Assembly (NCBI GenBank): GCA_029012165.1
Contig: JAQXLO010000094.1
Location: 1-7,078, forward strand
Reading direction: 5' to 3'
DNA from: Oscillospiraceae bacterium
Lineage (GTDB): Bacteria; Bacillota; Clostridia; Oscillospirales; Acutalibacteraceae
DNA length: 7,078 nucleotides
The notes under the pieces were generated by a model that worked only from the letters and a program-made list of their open reading frames with translations, was not told the origin of the DNA and did no database searches. A program made the position numbers and the translations under genes. Shown here in pieces: positions 1 through 6,734 of this stretch (positions within the stretch are counted from its first letter, which is position 1; each line of letters opens with the position of its first letter).

Positions 1-2
1 TC

Positions 3-401
3 CCCTTCACCTACGATGGCAAGGACTGGATGATCCAAATTTGGAAGGGCACCTATTCCTACAATATGCTCGGTGCAGAGATCGGTATTTACAACAAGCC
101 CGCCGATCGGGAAGCCCTGTACTATGACTGTGCCGCCGACCCTGACCGCATGGAGATGGCTTTCACCGTGTATTTGGACGGCGAGGAGCTGGTTTCTGCG
201 CCGATGGAACTGAAATGGTGGCAAACCAAATTTACCTATCACATACTGGTTGATCCCGATTCCCTTGCACTTTCCGCAACCATCAAATTTCCCAGCAAAG
301 GCATGATGCAAGCCTTTGCCGAAAGTCTGTCAGAGGCAGACAGCTCCGTGACCTACACCGTTCAGGGCACTACCCTGTCCTTCTTCTGGCCTGCATCGTA
401 A
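3..401 (+). CDS. DUF4474-type protein, C-terminal part (5' end outside window)
   Basis: The reading frame is open to the left edge, so this is the last 132 codons of a longer gene; the internal ATG at 30 is not a credible start because family-like sequence (PFTYDGKDW) precedes it. The pattern of an aromatic-rich strand, then IQIWKGTY, GAEIGIYNKP, YDCAADPDRMEM and a WW pair before a beta-rich end, matches my memory of the C-terminal DUF4474 domain common in Clostridia. Its biochemical role is unknown. The Trp/Tyr/Phe content and alternating strands suggest a compact beta domain. No membrane segment is visible in the part present. The gene ends at TAA and is followed 8 bases later by a terminator, so it is the last gene of its transcript and not co-transcribed with the YfhO operon. 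The DUF assignment is from pattern recall, not a search. Confidence 0.72.
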   Translation, partial: PFTYDGKDWMIQIWKGTYSYNMLGAEIGIYNKPADREALYYDCAADPDRMEMAFTVYLDGEELVSAPMELKWWQTKFTYHILVDPDSLALSATIKFPSKGMMQAFAESLSEADSSVTYTVQGTTLSFFWPAS

Positions 402-409
402 AGGTTTTC

Positions 410-451
410 GAGGCTGTATTCTTCTTAGTATACAGCCTCTGTTTTCGGTTT
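410..451 (+). terminator. Intrinsic terminator after the DUF4474-type gene
   Basis: A perfect 10-bp inverted repeat (GAGGCTGTAT at 410-419 with ATACAGCCTC at 430-439) encloses a 10-base loop and is followed by the T-rich run TGTTTTCGGTTT. The opposite strand has no T-run after the hairpin, so it should act only on plus-strand transcripts. It separates the upstream gene from the YfhO operon. Confidence 0.82.
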
Positions 452-497
452 GGGAAACTCCCCATTTGTGCAGTGTTGCCTTAGATTTTCTCATTTT

Positions 498-504
498 GTG
501 AGGT
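498..504 (+). promoter_or_regulatory. Ribosome binding site fixing the yfhO-like start
   Basis: GTGAGGT ends 5 bases before the ATG at 510. This supports the ATG over the in-frame TTG at 450, which touches the terminator's T-run and has no purine-rich site upstream. I found no convincing -35/-10 pair in 440-497, although a promoter must lie downstream of the terminator if that terminator is efficient. Confidence 0.6.
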
Positions 505-509
505 TCATC

Positions 510-3146
510 ATGTCCCGAAAATCCACCAAACTATTCTCATGGAAGCTGTGCATCCCGCCGCTGATTGTTTTGGCGTGCGTCTTGACGGTGTATGCGATCC
601 ATGGGATTTTTCCTTTTGGTACGGAAAGCATTGTCTATGACGACATGGGACAATGCAGTGTTCCCATATTCTATACCGTATGGGATGCCCTGCACGGCAG
701 CGGAAGCATTTTTTTCAATTTTCGCACCGCCGCAGGGATATTCATCAGCAGTGCGTATGAAAGTGTGCTCAGCCCCTTAAATACGCTTTTCTTTCTGCTG
801 TGCCCTCGGGACAGCATACTGGAAAGTATGTCTTTTTTTCTGCTGTGCAAGCTGATGATCGCCTCGTTCACCGCAATGCTTCTGTTCCGCTATCGGTTTC
901 AAATACGGGACATCTGGCAGATTCTGTTCGGTGTTTTATATGCTTTTAACCCGTTTCTTTTGCAGTACTATTCCAATGCCTCTTGGATGGAGCTTGTGAT
1001 GCTGTTCCCCCTGGTTTTGCTGGGTGCGGACAGGCTGTTTCAGTGTCGAAAGCCGCTGCTGTATATTGTTTCGCTGTCCTACTGCTTGATTATGCAGCTG
1101 TACATCGCCTACATGATCGTGCTGTTTCTGTTCTTGAGCGGCGGTATATACATCGGTCTGCTTCTGCCGAAAGCGCAGAGAAAGGGCGCCGTACTGCGTT
1201 TCGGCGTGTCCTCGGTGCTTTCCATTTTAATATCTGCCTTTTCCGCACTGCCGACCTATTTCTACATGACGGCAAGCTCCCGGTACCAAAATACCAAGAA
1301 TTACTTCCAAATTCTGATGAGCACGGCTTCCAATCCCCGCACCAAAGAAGGAATGCTGCTCATTCTCACCGCACTTCCCTTTGCCCTGACGTTTTTGCTG
1401 TTTTTAAATTTCCGCAAAGAGAAAAAGACCATCGCCTTCTTTGGCATGACCCTCGCACTGTTTCTGATCCCCATCGTCTTTGAAAACGTCAATCTCATGT
1501 GGCACATGGGCAGCTATGTCAACTTTTCCATGCGATACGCCTTCATGTTCCATTTGATGCTGCTTTTGTCCGCCGCATACTTTCTTCACCGTTTTCCCGA
1601 CAGACTGTATCAGGGCACCAAGCACTCCCGCATCTTCATTACGGCGCTTTCGTTATTTGCCTTTGCCGTCAACTTCGTGCTCCTGTTCGGACTGTATGAA
1701 AATGCGGAAAAAGGGCTGATCTCCAAATCCAATGAGATGACGATTTGGATCCTTTTCCTGCTGGATTTCGCTTTCTTTGCCCTGCTGCTCAAATTCGGAC
1801 ACAAAACCGTGAGCTGTATTCTGATCTCCTGTTTCCTGCTTTGGGAATCGGGATTTTACTTTAACCGTGCCGTCAACACCGGCTCTGCAAGAAACTTTGA
1901 ATACAGTCTGGACTACATTGAAGAATGCGACAACATTTACACAGCGCTTCCCATTGAGCGGGACAACCTTTCCCGTGTAAAAAATATCGACGGCACCCTC
2001 AACAGCAATTACCCCCTGATCGCAGACTGTCCGTCGATGTCCAACTTTACGCACATCATCCCTGCCTCCATCAAGCGCACCATGCAAAAGCTTGGCTACT
2101 CCAGCGTCTATACCCGCATTCTGGATACCGGCGGCACGCTGTTTACCGATGCGCTCCTCGGGTACAAATATACGCTTTCCCTGAACCCGCTGAGCCACAA
2201 AGATTACAGCTACATCGGCACCGCAGGACGATATCTCGTTTATGAAAACAAGTACACCCTGCCCTTCGGCATGGTCGGTTCCACGGCGCTTCTTGGAGAG
2301 ACGATTTTTGAGACGACCGCTTACCAAACGCAGAATAACCTTTGGCACGAATTCTCCCAAAGCGACTCCGATCTGCTGACTATTCCGGAAACGCAGGAAA
2401 AAAAGTCCGATTCCGTTGCCATTTATGAACTGGATGTGGAAGGCACCAAGGAGCTGTACCTTGTGTGCAAAGGCTCCACCAAGCGCAAGAATATGCAGAT
2501 CTATGTCAACGGTGAACCGATTCACGTGCCCTCTCTGGGAGAGCCGGATAATACACGCTACAATACCCGGTTCAACAACAGTCTTTTGGATATCGGCGAA
2601 TTCACGGACACCCATGTGACGATTCGAGTGGAGCTTTTGAACAGCACCATCACCATGTCCTCGCTGGAAACACGCATCGCTTTGCTGGATAAGGCAGCCC
2701 TGCAGCAGTTTTGTTTGCAGCAGCAAGATGCAGTTACCGCACAGGCCGGCGCACGAAGTCTGACAATCACCGCCTCGGCACAGCAGAAGGATCAGGTTCT
2801 TTTCCTGCCGCTGACCTACGACAGTGGATGGACGTGCAAAGTGAACGGCAAGACGGTGGAAGCAGACGTAGCATTGGGGACGTTTATGGCGATCCCCCTT
2901 GAAAAGGGACAAAACGAGATCACCATGACGTTCCTGCCCAAGGGATTCAAAATAGGCGCCTTCATCAGCATCCTCTCCCTGATTGCCTGCGCCTTTTGGT
3001 GTTGGAAGCAAAAAATCTGGACAGAAAAAGCCGATCATAGCTCCCCGCTTCTTTTGGGATTCTACTATGCGCTGGACTACGGAACGATCGTTGCGATCTA
3101 TCTTGTACCCATGATTTGCAGAGTTTACACATTCCTAACCCATTGA
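510..3146 (+). CDS. YfhO-family membrane glycosyltransferase (GT-C-like)
   Basis: This 878-aa polytopic membrane protein matches the YfhO family. In B. subtilis and S. aureus, YfhO is thought to transfer a sugar from a polyprenyl-phosphate carrier to lipoteichoic acid outside the cell. Seen: a basic N-terminus, a first membrane segment at about 13-31, then the typical first outer loop with PFGTESIVYDDM (Asp44, Asp45). About eleven more hydrophobic segments run to residue 449. A large polar, probably external, region spans about 455-810 and ends in the family-like pattern of an aromatic plus DSGW (771-774), VNG (778-780) and a G-N-I-T strand. Two last membrane segments lie at about 812-832 and 858-875. 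The length fits the family. The gene is 16 bp upstream of a CsbB-type glycosyltransferase, the classical partner. The acceptor polymer and sugar cannot be read from sequence. A YfhO-like protein of unknown substrate is the fallback call. Confidence 0.87.
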   Translation: MSRKSTKLFSWKLCIPPLIVLACVLTVYAIHGIFPFGTESIVYDDMGQCSVPIFYTVWDALHGSGSIFFNFRTAAGIFISSAYESVLSPLNTLFFLLCPRDSILESMSFFLLCKLMIASFTAMLLFRYRFQIRDIWQILFGVLYAFNPFLLQYYSNASWMELVMLFPLVLLGADRLFQCRKPLLYIVSLSYCLIMQLYIAYMIVLFLFLSGGIYIGLLLPKAQRKGAVLRFGVSSVLSILISAFSALPTYFYMTASSRYQNTKNYFQILMSTASNPRTKEGMLLILTALPFALTFLLFLNFRKEKKTIAFFGMTLALFLIPIVFENVNLMWHMGSYVNFSMRYAFMFHLMLLLSAAYFLHRFPDRLYQGTKHSRIFITALSLFAFAVNFVLLFGLYENAEKGLISKSNEMTIWILFLLDFAFFALLLKFGHKTVSCILISCFLLWESGFYFNRAVNTGSARNFEYSLDYIEECDNIYTALPIERDNLSRVKNIDGTLNSNYPLIADCPSMSNFTHIIPASIKRTMQKLGYSSVYTRILDTGGTLFTDALLGYKYTLSLNPLSHKDYSYIGTAGRYLVYENKYTLPFGMVGSTALLGETIFETTAYQTQNNLWHEFSQSDSDLLTIPETQEKKSDSVAIYELDVEGTKELYLVCKGSTKRKNMQIYVNGEPIHVPSLGEPDNTRYNTRFNNSLLDIGEFTDTHVTIRVELLNSTITMSSLETRIALLDKAALQQFCLQQQDAVTAQAGARSLTITASAQQKDQVLFLPLTYDSGWTCKVNGKTVEADVALGTFMAIPLEKGQNEITMTFLPKGFKIGAFISILSLIACAFWCWKQKIWTEKADHSSPLLLGFYYALDYGTIVAIYLVPMICRVYTFLTH

Positions 3147-3162
3147 CGGAAAGGAGGATTCC

Positions 3163-4134
3163 ATGAAAAAAATCAGCATTCTTGTCCCCTGCTACAACGA
3201 AGAAGAAAATGTCGTCCCCATGAGCAAAGCCTTGTCCGATGTTATGCAGACATCGCTGGGGACATACGACTATGAAATCGTATTCATCGACAATCATTCC
3301 ACCGACTTGACTCGTCCTCGAATTGAAGAAATCTGCCAAAAGGATTCCCGCATCAAAGCGATTTTCAACAGCCGCAACTTTGGACAGTTCAATTCACCGT
3401 ACTACGGGATGCTCCAGTGTACGGGGGATTGCGTGATCTGCATCTGTGCAGATTTTCAAGACCCGGTGGAGATGATTCCCCGCTTTGTCGAGGAGTGGGA
3501 AAAGGGATACAAGATCGTTTGCGGGATCAAAACTTCCAGCCGGGAAAACAAGCTCATGCGCTTTTTCCGCACCTGCTACTACAAGCTGATCCGCAAAATG
3601 AGCAGTACGGAACAGATCGAACACTTTACAGGCTTCGGACTGTACGACAAAAGCTTCATTCAGGTACTGCGGGATCTGAAAGATCCTACCCCGTTTCTTC
3701 GTGGCATTGTTGCGGAACTCGGACCGACCCGCAAAGAGATTCCGTACGAACAGGCGAAGCGGCGTGCCGGGAAAACCCACAATAATTTTTACACCCTGTA
3801 CGATGCCGCCATGCTCTCTTTCACGTCCTACACCAAGATCGGTTTGCGTCTCGCCTCTTTTCTCGGCATGATCATCGCCACGCTCAGTGCTGTGATCGGT
3901 CTTGTCTATCTGGTGCTGAAGCTTTGCCACTGGGATCGCTTCCCCATGGGTACAGCGCCCGCACTGATCGGAATGTTTTTCCTCGGCGCAATCCAGTTGT
4001 TTTTCATCGGATTTCTGGGAGAATATATTTTAAATATCAATACCCGTGTGATGAACCGACCGTTGGTCATCGAAGAAAAAAGAATCAATTTTGACAAGGA
4101 GGATTTCCATGACAACCACATATCTTTACAATGA
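3163..4134 (+). CDS. CsbB/GtrB-type polyprenyl-phosphate glycosyltransferase (GT2)
   Basis: This 323-aa inner-membrane family 2 glycosyltransferase is expected to move a sugar from a nucleotide donor to undecaprenyl phosphate on the cytosolic face. Seen: the N-terminal nucleotide-binding start ISILVPCYNEEENV (4-17); the FIDNHSTD strand-loop (41-48), with Asn44 where many relatives have Asp; the metal-binding DFQDP (97-101); the RRAGKTH loop (200-206), matching the family's R-x-x-G-K/S-S/T motif; two C-terminal membrane segments (about 230-252 and 263-288); and the closing GEYI...NRP signature (286-300). Length and layout are those of CsbB/GtrB/DPM1-like enzymes. AGGAGG at 3152-3157, 5 bases before ATG, fixes the start. 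The gene lies 16 bp after yfhO-like, and its last 26 bases overlap the thioredoxin gene. It probably supplies the lipid-linked sugar used by the YfhO-like protein. The identity of the sugar is unknown. Confidence 0.92.
   Translation: MKKISILVPCYNEEENVVPMSKALSDVMQTSLGTYDYEIVFIDNHSTDLTRPRIEEICQKDSRIKAIFNSRNFGQFNSPYYGMLQCTGDCVICICADFQDPVEMIPRFVEEWEKGYKIVCGIKTSSRENKLMRFFRTCYYKLIRKMSSTEQIEHFTGFGLYDKSFIQVLRDLKDPTPFLRGIVAELGPTRKEIPYEQAKRRAGKTHNNFYTLYDAAMLSFTSYTKIGLRLASFLGMIIATLSAVIGLVYLVLKLCHWDRFPMGTAPALIGMFFLGAIQLFFIGFLGEYILNINTRVMNRPLVIEEKRINFDKEDFHDNHISLQ
4096..4102 (+). promoter_or_regulatory. Ribosome binding site inside the GT2 gene, for thioredoxin
   Basis: AAGGAGG lies in the last codons of the glycosyltransferase gene, 6 bases before the ATG at 4109. 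It decides the thioredoxin start in favour of that ATG over the in-frame TTG at 4091, which would place the site inside the gene and add six residues not expected in a thioredoxin. Ribosomes finishing the upstream gene cross this site, so the two genes are probably translationally coupled. Confidence 0.85.
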
Positions 4135-4429
4135 CAATTTCATGCCCGCAATCCAGTCTGCCGACAAACCGGTGATGGTGGATTTTTCCGCCAGCTGGTG
4201 CGGTCCTTGCCGCATGATCGCCCCGATCGTGGAGGAGATCGCCGAGGAGTATGACGGTATGCTCGACGTTTACAAGGTGGACGTGGATGAAGCGGACGCC
4301 GTTGCGGCACAGTACGAAGTGATGAGCATTCCGACCATCATGTTCTTCAAAAACGGTGAAGAACAGGAACGCATCGTTGGTTTCCGCAGCAAAGAAGAAC
4401 TGCTTCGCACCGTGCAAAAGTATCTGTAA
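4109..4429 (+). CDS. Thioredoxin
   Basis: This 106-aa single-domain cytosolic thioredoxin carries out thiol-disulfide exchange, reducing protein disulfides with electrons from a thioredoxin reductase that is not in this window. Seen: the full fold order, the buried acidic residue Asp25, the active site WCGPC (30-34, redox cysteines 31 and 34), the KVDVDE strand (56-61), the cis-proline loop SIPT (73-76, Pro75), the central FFKNGEE turn (79-85) and the C-terminal helix. There is no signal peptide or membrane anchor, so it is not a membrane-tethered, external thiol reductase. Its length equals that of housekeeping thioredoxins. It is the last gene of the plus-strand operon, starts 26 bp inside the glycosyltransferase gene in another frame, and is followed by a terminator. 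It could be the cell's general thioredoxin simply carried in this operon, or a dedicated partner; the sequence does not decide. Confidence 0.95.
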   Translation: MTTTYLYNDNFMPAIQSADKPVMVDFSASWCGPCRMIAPIVEEIAEEYDGMLDVYKVDVDEADAVAAQYEVMSIPTIMFFKNGEEQERIVGFRSKEELLRTVQKYL

Positions 4430-4446
4430 ATCCGGCAATTCATTGA

Positions 4447-4488
4447 AAACGCCCGATGACTGTCCGCAAAGACGATCATCGGGCGTTT
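4447..4488. terminator. Bidirectional intrinsic terminator between convergent operons
   Basis: A perfect 13-bp inverted repeat (AAACGCCCGATGA at 4447-4459 with its complement at 4476-4488) encloses a 16-base loop. The GC-rich core is flanked by A/T on both sides. On the plus strand the stem ends in GTTTGTGTATTATG with further T's at 4500-4507. On the minus strand it ends in CGTTTTCAATGAATT. It lies 17 bases after the thioredoxin stop and 23 bases after the minus-strand glycosidase stop, so it can end both transcripts. The T-runs are interrupted on both sides, so efficiency is uncertain. Confidence 0.8.
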
Positions 4489-4511
4489 GTGTATTATGCT
4501 TTTGTTTATGT

Positions 4512-6734
4512 TTATGCGCGCAAAACCCAGAATTCGCTAAGCTTGACGCCGACGGTTGGCTCCTCAATCACAAGCTCCGCACAACCGTTTTCAAAGCAGG
4601 ATGCGGGCAGCAGATATGTCGCCGTCTCCGTCCCCGGCGCAAGATATGCCTTGTCGAAGGCTTCATCCTTTTCTCCGCCGTACTGTGCGCCGCAATAGAT
4701 CACCTTGCCGTCCAGCTTTACGGTATGCTGTGTCACCCGTTCATTCTTATCTGCGGCATACGACACACGAAGCTTATAATCCTGCCCGGGAATAAAACCG
4801 GCAAGCTTACAGCGGAAATTGAAATGGTCGTACAGTTTCAGCTGACACATCGGAATGGAACCGTCATTGGTTTTCGGGCTGTCCCCTTGGAAATCCATGT
4901 AGAAGTCCGGCGTCTGTTTTTCGCCGAGCACATCGAAGCCGTGTTCCGCAAAGGAGAAATAGTATTCGTCCGTCTGCACCGTGTTTCGATGCAGCAACCC
5001 CCGAATAAAATCGCTCTGCGCCTGCTGCGGCAAAGACAGCGCATACTCCAAACGGTTGAGATAGAACGCTCTGTCTGTGACGGGCAGATCTATGGTCTCA
5101 AGCGTTGCACCACGTTCCCAGTGAGAGGCGCCATAGTGCTCGACATCCAACTGCATACCGATCTGTTCAAAGAGATTCCTGGCAAGTGCATTGATCTTTT
5201 CCCGAAGCGCCACATAGGACGGCTCGAATGCGGTCTGCAAAATCTCTTTGGCGGCGGCAATATCATTTTTCGCAAGCAGCACCTTTGCCTTTTTCAAAAG
5301 TGCGTTCTCAAAAACTCTGCGCCGGCGCACCAGCGCATCACAGCAAGCACGGAAATACAGCTGACAAAACCGCCAATTCTTTTCGGCACACGGATAGTTT
5401 TGTGCGAGTGTTTCAAACAAATGCAGCGTGGATTCGATGCCGGGATTTTCCGCCGGATCACCGACCCAGTTTCTTTCCAGTCCCAAAATGCCATCGGCAA
5501 TCTGCTGTGCAGGAAGCTCCCACATAAACAGACGAGCATAATCCAGCAATGTATCGTACAGATCGCATTCCGGGAAAAAATCCATGTCTGCCCAGACCAT
5601 TTTGTTGACGTCATCATTGGCGCCCTCGGAGTAGGAAACGGAACCTACCACATACCGACGGGTCAGGCGATGGATCAGACGGTATTCCTCCGGGCGGGGA
5701 TTGATGCTTTCACGGGAAAGCGTGGTCGCCAGCGCATAGTGCCAGTCGTCCTGCAAAGCATGAACCGGGTATTCACAGCGAACATTGTGCGTGATGTCGG
5801 GATACAGTCGAATGGGGTATTCCTTCGGCAGCTTTCTGCGCAGCACGTCGATGGGGAACGCACGGTTCGGTCCTGTAATCACGCCGTCGATCTCCTTGGG
5901 CAGCGCCTCCATCTTCGCAATAAAGTCATCGCCCCATGTGGGATATTTGTGCGGTGCCTGTGCGCTCGGCCAGAACTCTGCCTGTGGACAAACGCTCTTG
6001 AGCGCTTCGGAGATCTTGCAAACACGGTCAACAAACTCATCGCCGGGATAGTCGCCCGGGTCTCCGCCGGGGGTAAAGACGACATTCAAGCGAGGAGTTT
6101 TTTCAAAAACTGCCTTGCGCACCGCAATGGATTCTTCCACAGAAAGATGGTCGTTCGGATACCAGAGAGAAACATCCAGATCCAGCGTATCGGCGATCTC
6201 GGCCGCAGCAAAGAAAAGCTCATTTTGTGAATACTGCATCAGTGCGTTGACATCCACCTTTTCCAGCTGGGGGATATGCTCCACCGTGTTGCTGCCGAAG
6301 TACATCATGTCAAGATAATATCGGCGGTACTGCTCCAAACTCCATGCCTCATAGGTGTTGTTCAGCGGACGGTAGCCCAGCTGATGTCCCCTGATCTTTT
6401 TGTCGGGCACATAGGTTCCGTCAATGGAGCAGGTAAGGGTGATCTTGCCGTCCTTATACTCGGTTTTGCGCAAAAACATGGCATAGCCATAGACCAGTGC
6501 ACGAATCCCCTGCCCACGCACCGTAATGGTTCCGCCCTTTACATCAATGGAATAGCTGTCTTTATCTGTAAAGGCATCATCTTCACAGAAAATCATGCAA
6601 GGTTCTTGCGCAGATTCCGTAAAGTCAGGAGCCTTTCCTGTCCTTTTTTCAATTTCCTGCACGAAAAGGTCAGCAGCTTTATGCTCTGTCGGCGTCGAAG
6701 CGACGACGTGGATTCCGGTAAAATCTGTTGTCAT
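4512..6734 (-). CDS. Glycoside-hydrolase-like protein, unassigned family (GH20/GH67-type N-domain)
   Basis: This 740-aa protein is probably a cytosolic glycosidase, because no signal peptide is visible. Residues 1-105 resemble the alpha/beta domain that precedes the barrel in GH20, GH67 and GH84 enzymes, with alternating strands and the GQGIRALVYGYAMFLR pattern (75-89). From about 114 a TIM-barrel-like region starts with RGHQLGYRP (115-123), comparable in place to the first barrel strand of those families. It continues through SLWYPNDH (189-196), VVFTPGGDPGD (218-228), GVITGPN (284-290), YPDITH (311-316) and SRESINPRP (340-348). Asp225, Asp228 and Asp313 are candidate active-site acids by position only. 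A helical stretch (about 390-590) and a C-terminal beta domain (about 590-740) follow. The chosen ATG overlaps the GH125 stop as ATGA, so the two are coupled. Neighbouring GH125 suggests mannose-containing glycans as substrate. I recall related uncharacterised proteins but cannot give a family number. Confidence 0.68.
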   Translation of the reverse strand: MTTDFTGIHVVASTPTEHKAADLFVQEIEKRTGKAPDFTESAQEPCMIFCEDDAFTDKDSYSIDVKGGTITVRGQGIRALVYGYAMFLRKTEYKDGKITLTCSIDGTYVPDKKIRGHQLGYRPLNNTYEAWSLEQYRRYYLDMMYFGSNTVEHIPQLEKVDVNALMQYSQNELFFAAAEIADTLDLDVSLWYPNDHLSVEESIAVRKAVFEKTPRLNVVFTPGGDPGDYPGDEFVDRVCKISEALKSVCPQAEFWPSAQAPHKYPTWGDDFIAKMEALPKEIDGVITGPNRAFPIDVLRRKLPKEYPIRLYPDITHNVRCEYPVHALQDDWHYALATTLSRESINPRPEEYRLIHRLTRRYVVGSVSYSEGANDDVNKMVWADMDFFPECDLYDTLLDYARLFMWELPAQQIADGILGLERNWVGDPAENPGIESTLHLFETLAQNYPCAEKNWRFCQLYFRACCDALVRRRRVFENALLKKAKVLLAKNDIAAAKEILQTAFEPSYVALREKINALARNLFEQIGMQLDVEHYGASHWERGATLETIDLPVTDRAFYLNRLEYALSLPQQAQSDFIRGLLHRNTVQTDEYYFSFAEHGFDVLGEKQTPDFYMDFQGDSPKTNDGSIPMCQLKLYDHFNFRCKLAGFIPGQDYKLRVSYAADKNERVTQHTVKLDGKVIYCGAQYGGEKDEAFDKAYLAPGTETATYLLPASCFENGCAELVIEEPTVGVKLSEFWVLRA

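Noticed and set aside
404..447. Short direct repeat GTTTTCG at 404-410 and 441-447 around the terminator hairpin
   Set aside because: Seven bases flanking a hairpin is too short to suggest target duplication or a mobile element; there is no transposase or longer inverted end.
466..487. Possible promoter (TTGTGC and TAGATT) before the YfhO operon
   Set aside because: The spacing is only 10 bases and no better-spaced pair was found; not strong enough to annotate.
450..509. TTG at 450 as the start of the YfhO-like protein
   Set aside because: It touches the T-run of the upstream terminator and lacks a binding site, whereas the ATG at 510 has GAGGT 5 bases upstream and gives a normal basic N-terminus before the first membrane segment.
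1653..3038. Long minus-strand open frame (461 codons) opposite the yfhO-like gene
   Set aside because: It is wholly antisense to a well-supported membrane protein gene and shows no motif or hydrophobic pattern.
4356..6230. Long plus-strand open frame (624 codons) opposite the glycosidase-like gene
   Set aside because: It lies antisense to a gene with recognisable glycosidase-like motifs, its start is inside the thioredoxin gene, it runs through the terminator hairpin, and its translation is rich in Arg, Cys and His without any family motif. It is a shadow of codon usage on the other strand.
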